A DNA stretch of 64,000 bases from Virgibacillus sp. NKC19-16 (GCF_021560035.1 NZ_CP074373.1:1236001-1300000); one strand, 5' to 3'. Positions 18,099 through 27,550 are shown, numbered from the stretch's first letter. The notes: generated from the letters alone by a model not told the origin. A program made the numbers and translations.

Positions 18099-19235
18099 TT
18101 ACTGAACGGTTCCGTAATTTATGAGCTTTACATCCACATTAAAATCCATGGCTGCATCCGGGAACTTCTCATGCCATTCTTCGGAGGTTAATTTGCCATT
18201 CTCCTTATGAATCCGATAAAGCTTACCGAGGCCAAACGGATCGGTATTGGCCTCCTGCAAATTACTCAAAAGTTCGTTATATTGGTTTTGGATTTCTTTT
18301 TCTATTTCTCTTTCCAGCAAATTGAACACATGTTCATTTTTTATTTCCATTTCTTCTGAGGTTTCAAACAAGTTTGCCTCAATTATGATATTTGTTTGAA
18401 AGCGAGGCTGATCTATATCCGTTAATTTTGTGTTACTTCTCGCATCCGTAATCAAAAGATCAATATTTAGCCTCTCCTCATCCCCGGTGTCTTCAATATA
18501 TTGTGCAAAAGGCTCTTTTGGAAGAGAAATATTAAAAGGCTTGTCGCTTATATTTCTTTGAAACAGATTAACAAGAAAAGCATCATCCATCGATATGTCA
18601 CCAACATATTTGCTCTCTCTTAATAGTGCCATACCAATTAATTCTGGTTTACTTCCTTTGATACCAATCAGTGGCAGCATCGGATCCTCTCCAGGACTAT
18701 GATTTACACGGTTAAAATTATAAAATGAAACATCCGGAATCGAATTTTCCTTAATTTCCTTTTCAATTATTCCCTGTAGATGCTGTGCGATATTAATTCC
18801 GGTGCTTTCTTGCCCTGTTGTAAGTAATTCTTTGGCAGTTGTATTGCTTACAGCTGGATACAACATTTCAGATGCGCGGGAATCACGAACTAACGTATTT
18901 AAATAAGGCAAAATACCATTTTGTGCAGTTTCCTTTCCGTAAAGAACTAAACGGATTTGGCCGGAGTTTAGGTCATAACTTGTTTTTGAGCCAGTGCTGT
19001 GGAAGGCTTCCCTGATGGTACTCCCTGTTCCAGAAAGTGTCTGTGCGATGCTGTCTGCCTGAGCATTGAATTGAAAAGCAATACTAGTTACATCGAGTTG
19101 CTCCGGTTTGTCTTCTGCAAAATCGACACCATATGCATTTATAATCGCAAGTGTTTCGATTTCTTTCATCGGTACACAGCCTGTCAGCAACATCAATGTT
19201 AGAAACAATGGGAGAAATTTGCTACGGGGATACAT
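18099..19235 (-). CDS. Spore germination lipoprotein, Ger(x)C family
   Basis: C subunit of a GerA-type germinant receptor, a lipoprotein on the outer face of the inner spore membrane. The 378-aa protein starts MYPRSKFLPLFLTLMLLTGC with the lipobox Cys at residue 20, then VPMKEIETLAIINAYGVDF, typical for the family. ATG 19235 is chosen since AAGGAGG lies 8 nt upstream; an earlier in-frame start adds a nonsense tail. It overlaps the B gene by 14 bases. It is the last gene of the operon, ending at a shared terminator. Which receptor (GerA, GerB or GerK type) cannot be settled by eye. Confidence 0.9.
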   Translation of the reverse strand: MYPRSKFLPLFLTLMLLTGCVPMKEIETLAIINAYGVDFAEDKPEQLDVTSIAFQFNAQADSIAQTLSGTGSTIREAFHSTGSKTSYDLNSGQIRLVLYGKETAQNGILPYLNTLVRDSRASEMLYPAVSNTTAKELLTTGQESTGINIAQHLQGIIEKEIKENSIPDVSFYNFNRVNHSPGEDPMLPLIGIKGSKPELIGMALLRESKYVGDISMDDAFLVNLFQRNISDKPFNISLPKEPFAQYIEDTGDEERLNIDLLITDARSNTKLTDIDQPRFQTNIIIEANLFETSEEMEIKNEHVFNLLEREIEKEIQNQYNELLSNLQEANTDPFGLGKLYRIHKENGKLTSEEWHEKFPDAAMDFNVDVKLINYGTVQ

Positions 19236-20355
19236 GACGGTTGCCTCCTTTTTTCCTTCGCCACTTTTTCTTTGCAAATACGAGCGGCAGAAGCAAAAGC
19301 GGATATATATACACAAGCCAAAATCCGGCTTTGCTCGTACGGTTAGTAAATTCTTGAATGAGAAAATGGTTATCTAGAAAGAAACAGGAAATAACTAACA
19401 GAGCTGCCGTTATATATAGTGTGATTTTTTGGGGAATACGGTACAGCCGCTTCAATCCATAGGTCATTCCCCATGTAAGCAGAAGCATATTCGGCAGGAC
19501 GACCATCATCCATGTGGTTACAACAATATAGTCAAAGCGTTCAAGAAAGGGAAGGGATTGCATTTTATACAGATTCAATAATGCCCATTCTCGTGTCTTC
19601 ATTTGTTCCGGACTGAAGAATCCGATTGATATCACTGTGATAATAAGAATGATTGCGGCTGTCCATACAATAGCCATATATACTGGCTTTTTTGCCTTTT
19701 CTTTGTTTTGGATAAACGGATATATTAAAAAAAGTATTTCAAACCCCATAAAGGTATAAGAGGTAGCGTAGGCGCCATGAATCAGTTCTGTAAAAGACGC
19801 TTGAAACATCGGGCGAAAATGGGAAATATCCGCCTGTAACGCTGGATCAATTAACAAGAAAATCACCCATATGGAAAGGAAGAAAAAGATAAAAGAAACC
19901 CCTACTATCACCCGAATACCTCCCAATACGCTATAAATAATGAGGCTTATTAAAAGCAGTCCCAGCACGAGATTGCTTAACTCGGGAAAAATGTAGATTT
20001 TCACAACTTCGATATACATAATGAATACCGACACCAACGCAACTGCAAAGTAGATGATATAGATTGTACCAAGTAATTTGCCAAGCCATTTGCCAAAAAT
20101 ATCAACCTGAATGCCGAGTATATCTGCATTATCATATTGATTCAGAATAAGAAACATACTAAAGATAACTAGGAGTATAAAGAGAAGGGCGATGATGATG
20201 GATATCCATGCATCCTGCTGCGCCTCTAAATAAACGAGCCTTGGTGTCCCCATCAACCCGACCCCTAATTGGATGAAGGAGATAATGAAAAACAGGTAAA
20301 ATGCCTGAATACGGAGGTTTGGTTTTACGTTGACATTGAGATCCACTTGGTTCAC
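19222..20355 (-). CDS. Spore germination permease-like protein, GerAB/GerKB family
   Basis: B subunit of the germinant receptor, a 377-aa polytopic membrane protein of the amino-acid-permease (APC) fold thought to bind the germinant. About ten hydrophobic segments are visible, with the family start QLGVGLMGTPRLVYLEAQQDAWIS and the region YTFMGFEILFLIYPFIQ. The predicted GTG start directly abuts the A gene stop, so translation is probably coupled; an in-frame GTG four codons on is an alternative. Middle gene of three on the minus strand. Confidence 0.9.
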   Translation of the reverse strand: MNQVDLNVNVKPNLRIQAFYLFFIISFIQLGVGLMGTPRLVYLEAQQDAWISIIIALLFILLVIFSMFLILNQYDNADILGIQVDIFGKWLGKLLGTIYIIYFAVALVSVFIMYIEVVKIYIFPELSNLVLGLLLISLIIYSVLGGIRVIVGVSFIFFFLSIWVIFLLIDPALQADISHFRPMFQASFTELIHGAYATSYTFMGFEILFLIYPFIQNKEKAKKPVYMAIVWTAAIILIITVISIGFFSPEQMKTREWALLNLYKMQSLPFLERFDYIVVTTWMMVVLPNMLLLTWGMTYGLKRLYRIPQKITLYITAALLVISCFFLDNHFLIQEFTNRTSKAGFWLVYIYPLLLLPLVFAKKKWRRKKGGNRHVSP

Positions 20356-21858
20356 CTACTCATCGATATCCTTTTTCTTAACTGCTTTTCGTTTTCTAAA
20401 ACGTATTAAATCTTTTGGGTGATAGGAGGCAAAGCGCTTGTATTGCCTTTGCATTGGCAGCCTGTACAGTACTTTATTAAAATCCTCCCACCGGAATGGA
20501 TATATAGGCGCAAGATAAGGGCGCCCGAGTGATTTTAGCTTTAATAAATGGATAATAAGGAAACAAATACCAAACATCATTCCGACCATACCTAGTGTTC
20601 CAGCTAAAATAATCATTGGAAAGCGAATAATACGTACAGACGTGCTCATCAGATAATTGGGTATCGTAAAGGAAGCCAGTGCACTTAAGGCAACAAGAAC
20701 AACGAGAAAGTTACTCGTTATTCCCGCCTGAACGGCCGCCGTTCCAATCACGACACCGCCAACAATACCGATTGTTTGTCCAATTTTCGTTGGTAATCTG
20801 GCCCCAGCTTCCCGTAGAAGTTCAATGAAGAATTCAAGCACTAATACTTCATAAATGGGAGGAAATGGTACCGCAGCCCTGGATTCACCGATGGTAATCA
20901 ATTCCTGAGTCGGGATAACCTCGTAATGAAATGTTGTTGCGGCAACATATGCAGGGGTGAGCAATACCGCGACGAAAATGGCAATAAATCTCAGGATTCG
21001 TAGAAATGTGCCGGCATTCCAACGCATATATAAATCTTCTGTCGATTCAAAAAAACTAAAAAAGGAAGTGGGCGCGATAAATGCATCTGGACTGTTTTCA
21101 ACCAATACGCCAATCTTTCCTTTGATCACAGAATAAGTAAAACGATCGGGCAGTTCTGTTAAGTAAAACTGCGGGAAGATGGTTGATGAAGAATCCTCAA
21201 TATATTGCATTAACACAGAAGCATCATCAATCTCATCAACTTCTAAATCCTGCAGGCGCTGTCGCATTGTATTGATATCTGTATCATTGGCAATGGACTT
21301 TAAATAAATTATACGCACTTCACGCGGAGCCCTTTTTCCAACCTCCAGTTTTTCCAGCACCAAATCCGTCGATCTAATACCATAGCGGACAATATTCAAA
21401 TTGGTGACAATGGATTCCGTAAACGCTACTTTTGGGCCTAACACTAAGGATTCCGATTCCGCCTGTTGCAAATTCCTTTTTTCTTTTTTTGATAGAAGAT
21501 AGCTGACAACAGCGTCTTCCCCTTCCACGTAGACAAAGACCTCCCCAATCATAATTTTATGAAGGATGTCTTCCAATTTATCTTTTGTATCACTTCCACC
21601 TAACGGAATTTCATTCAAAACAGATTTCTTGGACCATTCCTTTTGCATACTTAATAATGGCTTTAACAAGTAATTTTCCGCCATTTCCACTTCAACCATG
21701 TAACCTATAAAAAACACAGCTACTCTTTTGTTTTCTTGTTCATAAATGGAAAAGATTAAGTCTGGATTATTTTCAAACTTACTCTCCATGATTCTTTTCA
21801 ATTCGTCGACTTTTAATGGGAAGATACGATTCGATTGTCTTTTTCTTCTATTTCTCAT
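20356..21858 (-). CDS. Spore germination protein, GerAA/GerKA family
   Basis: A subunit of the germinant receptor. The 500-aa protein has a basic start (MRNRRKRQSNRIF) and a soluble N-terminal half. The conserved middle has LPDRFTYSVIKGKIGVLVENSP and STEDLYMRW. The membrane half has TPAYVAATTFHYEVIPTQEL and the signature AAVPFPPIYEVLVLEFFIELLREAG, followed by GARLPTKIGQTIGIVGG. ATG 21858 follows GGAGGT. First gene of the operon; its expression is expected in the forespore, but I could not pick a convincing sigma-G promoter. Confidence 0.93.
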   Translation of the reverse strand: MRNRRKRQSNRIFPLKVDELKRIMESKFENNPDLIFSIYEQENKRVAVFFIGYMVEVEMAENYLLKPLLSMQKEWSKKSVLNEIPLGGSDTKDKLEDILHKIMIGEVFVYVEGEDAVVSYLLSKKEKRNLQQAESESLVLGPKVAFTESIVTNLNIVRYGIRSTDLVLEKLEVGKRAPREVRIIYLKSIANDTDINTMRQRLQDLEVDEIDDASVLMQYIEDSSSTIFPQFYLTELPDRFTYSVIKGKIGVLVENSPDAFIAPTSFFSFFESTEDLYMRWNAGTFLRILRFIAIFVAVLLTPAYVAATTFHYEVIPTQELITIGESRAAVPFPPIYEVLVLEFFIELLREAGARLPTKIGQTIGIVGGVVIGTAAVQAGITSNFLVVLVALSALASFTIPNYLMSTSVRIIRFPMIILAGTLGMVGMMFGICFLIIHLLKLKSLGRPYLAPIYPFRWEDFNKVLYRLPMQRQYKRFASYHPKDLIRFRKRKAVKKKDIDE

Positions 21859-22042
21859 ATGTACCTCCAACTAACAGATGCTATTTGGATAGTATGTATG
21901 AAGGTGGTTTAAATTATGTAAGGGTAAATAAGTAATTGAATTCAGTTCGTATAGTAGTAATGACTTATTTTTCTGAAAGTCGATTGTCTAAATTTAGCGA
22001 ATGGTTTATGATAGATTTACCAGTAATATAAGGGGTGGGGAA

Positions 22043-22261
22043 ATGGCAGCGTTTATCCGTAATTGCCGATTGTGTAAGGAACCAATGGAAAGCAGTCCAT
22101 TCATGATGTGCGAAACATGTCTTAGGGAAACGGATAGGGTTCGCAATTTCATTCGTAAAAACCCACATGTTTCAATTAAAGAAATTTCTTTATCAACCGA
22201 TATTCCCCAGGAAAAAGCACAAAACATGATAAAGCTGATTTTTGGAAGAAAAACAGTTTGA
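22043..22261 (+). CDS. Small zinc-ribbon protein with a C-terminal helical domain
   Basis: 72-aa cytosolic protein with two CxxC pairs (CRLC near residue 9 and CETC near residue 25), likely binding one zinc ion. A short helix-turn-helix-like tail follows (HVSIKEISLSTDIPQEKAQNMI). ATG 22043 follows GGGGTGGGGAA. The layout recalls small flagellar/competence-locus proteins such as YvyF, but I do not recognise it firmly. It is divergent from the germination operon and closed by a terminator. A role in DNA or RNA binding is only suggested by the fold. Confidence 0.65.
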   Translation: MAAFIRNCRLCKEPMESSPFMMCETCLRETDRVRNFIRKNPHVSIKEISLSTDIPQEKAQNMIKLIFGRKTV

Positions 22262-22313
22262 GTACTGATGTACAATTGATTCATCCCTTTTTCGAATATC
22301 TTTTTAGAAATTT

Positions 22314-22341
22314 AAGGTCACACCGGTTTGTGGCCTTTTTT
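22314..22341 (+). terminator. Terminator of the zinc-ribbon gene
   Basis: AAGGTCACA and TGTGGCCTT pair with one wobble or mismatch, followed by a T run. Confidence 0.75.
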
Positions 22342-22454
22342 GGTCATGTAGACGCTTGCTTTTTTATGAATTTACGTAAACATGGTAAAATAGAAGAACA
22401 TATACGAAAAGGATTATTAAAAATTGAAAAATGCTCTATGGTCGGGGTGACTTT

Positions 22455-23279
22455 ATGGATAAAGATGAAGGAAAAAAGAATCATGACGTGATCGATGAGG
22501 ATTTATATGAAGAATTTGATGATGAAGAGCTATATGAACTCGTACAGGAAGAACGCCGGAAAGCATTCGAAAAGGATAGACAGGAAAAAGAAGAAAGAAA
22601 ATCGAAACGTCCATTTCCGAAATGGGCGTTTTGGCTTATTGCTGCTGTTATGGCCTTCAATGTGGTTGCACTACTCCCACAAACGTTTTCCATACCAGCA
22701 ATTGATTTCTTAATGACATCAGCAAAACTCTCCACGAGTGAGGATATTCAAGCAGATAAAGAAGCGGTAGTCGTAATAGAAACAGAAGACAGTAAGGGGA
22801 CAGGCTTTGCTGTTACTAGTGATGGTACGATATTGACGAACCACCATGTGATCGAAGGGGAAGAGGAGGTTATGGTAGCATTTCCGGAAGAAGGTCTTTT
22901 TTCTGCGGAGATAAAAGATACATATCCTCAGATTGACTTAGCAGTACTCGAGACAAATGCATCCCAGCAATTTCCACATCTCACGCTTGCTGATGAAACG
23001 AATTTTGAGCAGAATGAAGCCATTCATTTTATTGGAAATCCATTGCAATTTAATGGTATTGCAAATGAAGGAAATATCATTGGTTACACACAATTAGAGG
23101 GTTGGGAGGAAGAAGTACTGATGATCGAAGCACCTGTTTACCGTGGAAATAGCGGTAGCCCGGTTATGAATGAAGAGGGAGAAGTGATTGGTGTGATTTT
23201 TGCTACACTGAATCACGATACCCATGGCCGGGTAGGACTTTTTGTGCCAATTGATTATTATTATGCGCATAGCCAGTAA
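22455..23279 (+). CDS. Membrane-anchored trypsin-like serine protease (S1C/DegP-like, no PDZ)
   Basis: 274-aa protein. A very acidic cytosolic N-terminus (EEFDDEELYELVQEERR) is followed by one membrane span (about residues 57-75) and an extracytoplasmic protease domain. The triad is visible: His in ILTNHHVIEG, Asp in QIDLAVLE, Ser in YRGNSGSPVMN. It is much shorter than HtrA because it has no PDZ domain. ATG 22455 follows GGGGTGAC. Probable role in envelope protein quality control or processing; target unknown. Confidence 0.85.
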   Translation: MDKDEGKKNHDVIDEDLYEEFDDEELYELVQEERRKAFEKDRQEKEERKSKRPFPKWAFWLIAAVMAFNVVALLPQTFSIPAIDFLMTSAKLSTSEDIQADKEAVVVIETEDSKGTGFAVTSDGTILTNHHVIEGEEEVMVAFPEEGLFSAEIKDTYPQIDLAVLETNASQQFPHLTLADETNFEQNEAIHFIGNPLQFNGIANEGNIIGYTQLEGWEEEVLMIEAPVYRGNSGSPVMNEEGEVIGVIFATLNHDTHGRVGLFVPIDYYYAHSQ

Positions 23280-23346
23280 AATTGTTTTAAATGACACGGA
23301 GGAGGGTATTAAAAATATATAACACGTTTTAAAGGAGGAAATCCTA

Positions 23347-24048
23347 TTGTTTTTCACATCAGACTTAAAAACATACAATATCGATGCATCAGATGGAGAA
23401 ATGGGTAAAATAAAAGACGTATATTTTGATGATAAGAAATGGGCAATCCGATACGCGGTTGTCGATACAAGAAAATGGCTACCGGGAAGAAAGGTACTGT
23501 TGTCACCTAGATCATTCATTAATTTGAATGAAGCAAACGAGAATTTGGAAGTGGAATTCGATAAAGAAACGATTCGAAATAGCCCTTCGATCGCAGACGA
23601 ACAAGCTGTTTCAAAAGAAGCTGAAAAATCCATAATTGGATATTACGGCTGGAGCAGATATTGGATAGGTAACCCACTTTGGGGAATTGAGTATGGATCG
23701 CTTGAAGAACCTACCGAAGCAAAAATACAGCGTGATCAACAAATGGATGAGTCTCAGGAATATGACTTGCGAAGTGAAGATGAAACAATTGGTTTTAAGG
23801 TTCACGCCAATGATGGAAAAATCGGTAGAGTTGCAGATATGATCTATGATAATGAATCCTGGAAAATTCAATATGTTGTTGTTAGAAGCAGTAAGAGCAT
23901 GGTTGAGGAGGAGTATTTTGTTTACACTCCTGAAGATATTGAATCCGTGGACTGGTTCGGAGAAGATATCTATGTAAAAGATTCTTTGGAAAATGTCAAT
24001 CAAAGTACAATATATAAAAATAAAGCAGACATTTTACTCGAACGATGA
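23347..24048 (+). CDS. Protein with two PRC-barrel domains
   Basis: 233-aa soluble protein with two PRC-barrel-like repeats. The first is about residues 3-75 (DASDGEMGKIKDVYFDDKKWAIRY). The second is about 140-215 (HANDGKIGRVADMIYDNESWKIQYV). An aromatic linker (YYGWSRYWIGNPLWGIEY) joins them. TTG start at 23347, since AAAGGAGGAAA lies 8 nt before it and no ATG fits. PRC-barrel proteins of this kind are common in stress-adapted Bacillaceae, but their job is not established. It is monocistronic, with a strong terminator after it. Confidence 0.85.
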   Translation: MFFTSDLKTYNIDASDGEMGKIKDVYFDDKKWAIRYAVVDTRKWLPGRKVLLSPRSFINLNEANENLEVEFDKETIRNSPSIADEQAVSKEAEKSIIGYYGWSRYWIGNPLWGIEYGSLEEPTEAKIQRDQQMDESQEYDLRSEDETIGFKVHANDGKIGRVADMIYDNESWKIQYVVVRSSKSMVEEEYFVYTPEDIESVDWFGEDIYVKDSLENVNQSTIYKNKADILLER

Positions 24049-24055
24049 AATGGAA

Positions 24056-24098
24056 GCAAACAAAAATGCCTCCTGTAACCGGAGGCATTTTTGTTTGC
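24056..24098. terminator. Strong bidirectional terminator
   Basis: An 18-bp perfect inverted repeat: GCAAACAAAAATGCCTCC (24056-24073) and GGAGGCATTTTTGTTTGC (24081-24098) around a 7-nt loop, with A and T runs inside the stem. Confidence 0.9.
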
Positions 24099-24345
24099 TG
24101 CTATTGGACGCTGGTAACTTATTTTTAAAGAGAATGTAATTGTTTTGAGATAGCCTAAAGACTAAGTGGTACGTTAAGATTAATCATACATTAATAGGTA
24201 AATGTAATTCTAGAAATAGAGATGGTGAATGAATGATGATATATAATTTAAATAAATATAAATATAAATATAAATGTAAGCTAATCACAGTCAAAATTAA
24301 TAATAATAAAACGAATTTTATAATGGCTGGAGGTGTATTAGCTTG

Positions 24346-25074
24346 ATGATGAGTAAGTCATTACAAGTCAATCCACTTGATGCTATGATTGCCTCAGCAC
24401 AGCAAGGGGATCACACCGTCCAAAATCACCTTTTAAAGACATACCAGCCATTTATAGCTAAATGTGTTTCTGAAGTCTGTAAACGATATATAGATCCAAA
24501 GCGGGATGATGAGTTCAGTATCGGGCTATCAGCCTTTAATGAGGCAATTCTGGCTTATTCTACGGAGAGAGGATGTTCCTTTTTATCGTTTGCGAGTCTT
24601 GTCGTCAAGCGTAAAGTGATTGATTATATTCGTTATATGCAAAAAAAGCCCCAAGCTGTGTCATTGGATGAAAGTTATGATACAGAAAAAATGGAAAACC
24701 CAATAGAAACAATTGCTGCGGGAAAAAAGTACAAGCAGGAACAAGAGGCCTGGTATCGTAGAGATGAAATTATGGACTTTAAAGAAAAGCTTGATACCTA
24801 TAAGCTGACACTTGAAGAGTTGACGCATTTGTCACCAAGGCACAGAGATGCTCGTGATTCTGCTGTTTATACAGCCAGGGTCATCTATGAAAATGCAGCT
24901 TTGCGAGAATATGTGCAACGAAAGAAAAAATTGCCAATTAAGCATTTGATGAAACATGTGGATGTCAGCAAAAAAACATTGGAGCGAAACCGGAAATTCA
25001 TATTAGCGATGTTTATCGTTCTCAGTGAAGATTATGTGTATCTTAAAGATTACTTAAAGGGGGTGGGTCAGTGA
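24346..25074 (+). CDS. sigI: RNA polymerase sigma factor SigI
   Basis: Heat- and envelope-stress sigma factor. The 242-aa protein has a sigma-70 region 2 (FSIGLSAFNEAILAYSTERGCSFLSFASLVVKRKVIDYIRY). Instead of a canonical region 4 it has the SigI-specific C-terminal domain (KKLPIKHLMKHVDVSKKTLERNRKFILAMFIVL). ATG 24346, or TTG 24343, after GGAGGTG. It overlaps rsgI by the four bases GTGA. SigI operons are usually autoregulated, but I did not find a clear CCCCC/CGAA promoter in the AT-rich 240 bases upstream, which contain short TATAAA repeats. Confidence 0.93.
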   Translation: MMSKSLQVNPLDAMIASAQQGDHTVQNHLLKTYQPFIAKCVSEVCKRYIDPKRDDEFSIGLSAFNEAILAYSTERGCSFLSFASLVVKRKVIDYIRYMQKKPQAVSLDESYDTEKMENPIETIAAGKKYKQEQEAWYRRDEIMDFKEKLDTYKLTLEELTHLSPRHRDARDSAVYTARVIYENAALREYVQRKKKLPIKHLMKHVDVSKKTLERNRKFILAMFIVLSEDYVYLKDYLKGVGQ

Positions 25075-25757
25075 AAAAAGGGATCGTAATGGAGCAGCAT
25101 CGTCGTTATACCATTATTATGACCAGAGAAGGGACGTTTCAAAAGACGATCCCAATCAAAGATGCTGCTATCGGCGCGGAAGTTTCCTATAAAGGATTTA
25201 AAACAGGGGCTCCTACCGTTATTACTGTGCAAACACGATTACTTGTTATCGTACCTGTACTGGTGTTACTTCTTGTGCCTTTTTATTTGGCAATGGATAA
25301 AAATGAAACATATGCTTATGTAAATGTTGATGTTAATCCAAGTATTGAACTCGTGATTGATGAGAACCTTGATGTTGATTCCATTCGTCCAATAAATAGG
25401 GATGCAACTAAGCTCGTGAATGAATTAACAGGGTATCAGGATACACAATTGGACAAAGTAATTAGCATGATTATGAAAAAAAGTGAAGAGGCAGAACGAA
25501 TAAATGAAGGAAAAAATATGTTGGTTGGCTTCAGTTATATGAATAAAGAGTCAAACAACAATCCTATTTCTGATAACCTCAAACAACTCTCAGCGAAGGA
25601 TCCTGATTGGGAAATTGTAACCTTTCGTGTCCCAAAGGATGTAAGAGACACAGCGAGAAAAGAAGATAAATCGATGAATGAGAAAGAAAAAGAAATTATA
25701 CATACATTTTATCATACCGAAAAAGATAATCATTCTGAAGATGACGATAAACAATAA
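25071..25757 (+). CDS. rsgI: Anti-sigma-I factor RsgI
   Basis: Membrane anti-sigma factor that holds SigI until a signal arrives. The 228-aa protein has a cytosolic RsgI N-terminal domain (residues 1-55), one membrane span (LLVIVPVLVLLLVPFYLAM, about 58-76) and an outer domain beginning with the conserved YVNVDVNPSIELVID. A charged Glu/Lys/Asp tail ends it. GTG start overlaps the sigI stop, so the two are translationally coupled. The outer domain is short and has no carbohydrate-binding module, like the Bacillus rather than the clostridial type. Confidence 0.93.
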   Translation: MKKGIVMEQHRRYTIIMTREGTFQKTIPIKDAAIGAEVSYKGFKTGAPTVITVQTRLLVIVPVLVLLLVPFYLAMDKNETYAYVNVDVNPSIELVIDENLDVDSIRPINRDATKLVNELTGYQDTQLDKVISMIMKKSEEAERINEGKNMLVGFSYMNKESNNNPISDNLKQLSAKDPDWEIVTFRVPKDVRDTARKEDKSMNEKEKEIIHTFYHTEKDNHSEDDDKQ

Positions 25758-25796
25758 AGAGGCCCATTCCAATCCATTTGGCATGAGCCTCTTTTT
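25756..25796 (+). terminator. Terminator of sigI-rsgI
   Basis: AAAGAGGC and GCCTCTTTTT form the outer stem, with extra pairing of CCAT.CC with GG.ATG inside. Confidence 0.8.
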
Positions 25797-25819
25797 ACGA
25801 AGCAAACGTCCATGCTTCC

Positions 25820-26056
25820 TTATACTTCCATTACAATCGCTGGTTCGTATTTCATTGCGTGGTCTATATAATAAAGTAGGTTATCGTGGGAATTCATAAT
25901 TTTTTCCTGGTCAAGTGAGTAATGGTATGCATTTAAGAAAAGCTGGATTTTCTTTGACAACATGTCATCTTCCGTCCTTACCATAACCACAAGCAAGTCA
26001 TCCCACTGTCCCCAGAGCGTGTAGTACAGTGCCTTATCATAATCCGGAATATCCAT
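25820..26056 (-). CDS. Small YhdB-like protein of unknown function
   Basis: 78-aa acidic cytosolic protein, MDIPDYDKALYYTLWGQWDD at the start, with LSKKIQLFLNAYHYSLDQE in the middle. It resembles from memory the Bacillus YhdB-type family. ATG 26056 follows AAGGAGGGG. Convergent with rsgI across a 60-base gap holding the terminator. No enzymatic motif is visible. Confidence 0.65.
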   Translation of the reverse strand: MDIPDYDKALYYTLWGQWDDLLVVMVRTEDDMLSKKIQLFLNAYHYSLDQEKIMNSHDNLLYYIDHAMKYEPAIVMEV

Positions 26057-26222
26057 TTTTCCCCTCCTTAAAAAGTAAGGATACTGATAGCTTTCCCGTA
26101 TTTTATATATAATGAGGGAAAGAAAAATGGTGTGCTTACCATAATTAGGTTTTCAAACAAAATAGGTATAATACTATTTCACTGTTACATACTAAAAACA
26201 AATTAGTAAGGAGGAATTACAA

Positions 26223-26930
26223 ATGAAGTGGAAAATCTTTAGTGTTTTAGCTGTGCTTGTCTTAGTACTTGCAGCATGTCAAGGAGGAGGCAATGGTGAT
26301 GGCAATGGAAATAATCAAGAGGGTGCAACTGACGGAAACAACGTTGAACAAACTCGGTTTAATAACGCCGGGGACGGAATGAATGATGATCGAGATAACA
26401 CAATGCGAAGAGATTCGGAGAGAAATCAGGATACAAACCGAAATAACAATAACCAAGGAAATAACAATCCAGGAAATAACAACCAGGGAAATAATCAGTA
26501 TGATGTTGCCGAGGAAGCTGCAGAGCAAATAACGAACCAAGTAGATGAAATTGACAATGCATATGTACTTACAACGGAAAATAATGCATATGTTGCAGCT
26601 GGATTAGATAACGATAACAACAATAACAACAACAATAACAATAATAATAACAACATGAATAACAATAATAACACGAATAACAATAACGGCACTATAAATA
26701 ACAACAACCAGGATAATGGCGATGAGTTAACCGATGACGTTAAAGAAGAAATATCTGGTATCGTAAAATCAGTCAATAATGATATCGATAATGTTTATAT
26801 TTCAACAAATCCGGATTTCGTTGATTTAACGAATAATTATGTTGATGATGTAAATAATGGCGAACCGATTGAAGGATTCTTTGATCAATTCGGTAATATG
26901 GTTGAAAGATTATTCCCAGAAAATCAATAA
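26223..26930 (+). CDS. Asn-rich sporulation-type lipoprotein (YhcN/YlaJ family)
   Basis: 235-aa lipoprotein with lipobox VLAAC (Cys at residue 19), a Gly/Asn-rich spacer, and then two YhcN/YlaJ-like half-domains. These are around YDVAEEAAEQITNQVDEIDNAYVLTTENNAYVAAGL and VKEEISGIVKSVNNDIDNVYISTNPDFV. They are split by an Asn tract of about 40 residues (roughly 132-170). The tract is encoded by mixed AAC/AAT codons, so it is a protein-level repeat more than a pure DNA slippage run. Such proteins are found in the spore inner membrane/coat. ATG after AAGGAGG. Monocistronic. Confidence 0.85.
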   Translation: MKWKIFSVLAVLVLVLAACQGGGNGDGNGNNQEGATDGNNVEQTRFNNAGDGMNDDRDNTMRRDSERNQDTNRNNNNQGNNNPGNNNQGNNQYDVAEEAAEQITNQVDEIDNAYVLTTENNAYVAAGLDNDNNNNNNNNNNNNNMNNNNNTNNNNGTINNNNQDNGDELTDDVKEEISGIVKSVNNDIDNVYISTNPDFVDLTNNYVDDVNNGEPIEGFFDQFGNMVERLFPENQ

Positions 26931-26950
26931 ATAATAACTTCCTTAAGAAG

Positions 26951-26988
26951 AACGAGTGTCTCATGTATCATATGAGCACTCGTTTTTA
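26951..26988 (+). terminator. Terminator of the spore lipoprotein gene
   Basis: AACGAGTG and CACTCGTTTTT, with CTCAT/ATGAG inner pairing, then T run. Confidence 0.85.
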
Positions 26989-27077
26989 AATTTTGCACTA
27001 GAAAAAGTCAGCAACATATGCTATTGTTATACATATAATTCATACTATCCATAGTTAATTACTATGTTTTAATAAGT

Positions 27078-27550
27078 GGCTGTTATCTAAAAGTTTGTTG
27101 TTTTTGACACAAAAGATATAGACTGCGATGTAATTAAAATTTGTTTTAACCGCCGTTCGGGGGAACGGAGGGCGGGTGCTTTCCGCGGGTACGGCCTCAG
27201 CCTCCTCGAGAAAACCACACTGCGGGGTCTTCGGACACGTGCTATTCCCGCAGGAGTCACCGCCCTCCGCTCACCCGAACTAGTAAGTTGATTAATGCTT
27301 TGTATATTAATATGGATGCACTTCATTGGCAGTAACCCAAATACCAGCGGAGGAAATACATGGAGACTCCTGCGGGAGCAGAGGCCTAGATGAGACTCCG
27401 CAGTGCAGCGAGCACAAGGAGGCTCATCAGCCGCCCGCGGAAAGCGGAATGTATTTCCGTAGCGGCGGGTAAAAAGTAATTTCAAGTCACGTCGCTTTTT
27501 ATATCAACTGCGAAGATTTAAAAGCAACAAAACTTACGAAAAGAGCCTAA
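27078..27550. repeat. Interspersed element copy R2, inverted relative to R1
   Basis: The left end GGCTGTTATCTAAAAG runs through TGTTTTTGACACAAAAGATATAGA. The right end is TATATCAACTGCGAAGATTT through ACTTACGAAAAGAGCCT. These match the terminal repeats of R1 and R3. The GC-rich core (about 27150-27475) is the reverse complement of the R1 core, without the 39-nt hairpin segment. The right end stops about 20 bases before the yrrT start, so the promoter of the cysteine operon must lie in or before the element. A long minus-strand frame inside it is an artefact of the repeat. Confidence 0.8.

Noticed and set aside
22258-22491. 77-aa plus-strand frame after the zinc-ribbon gene
   Set aside because: Crosses a clear terminator hairpin and runs into the protease gene in another frame; no ribosome binding site.
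24236-24290. Tandem TATAAA hexamers upstream of sigI
   Set aside because: A short AT-rich run with no symmetry or known sigma-I box; treated as simple sequence.
27087-27485. 132-aa minus-strand frame before yrrT
   Set aside because: Translated core and end of repeat R2; Arg/Pro-rich, no ribosome binding site, breaks with indels between copies.
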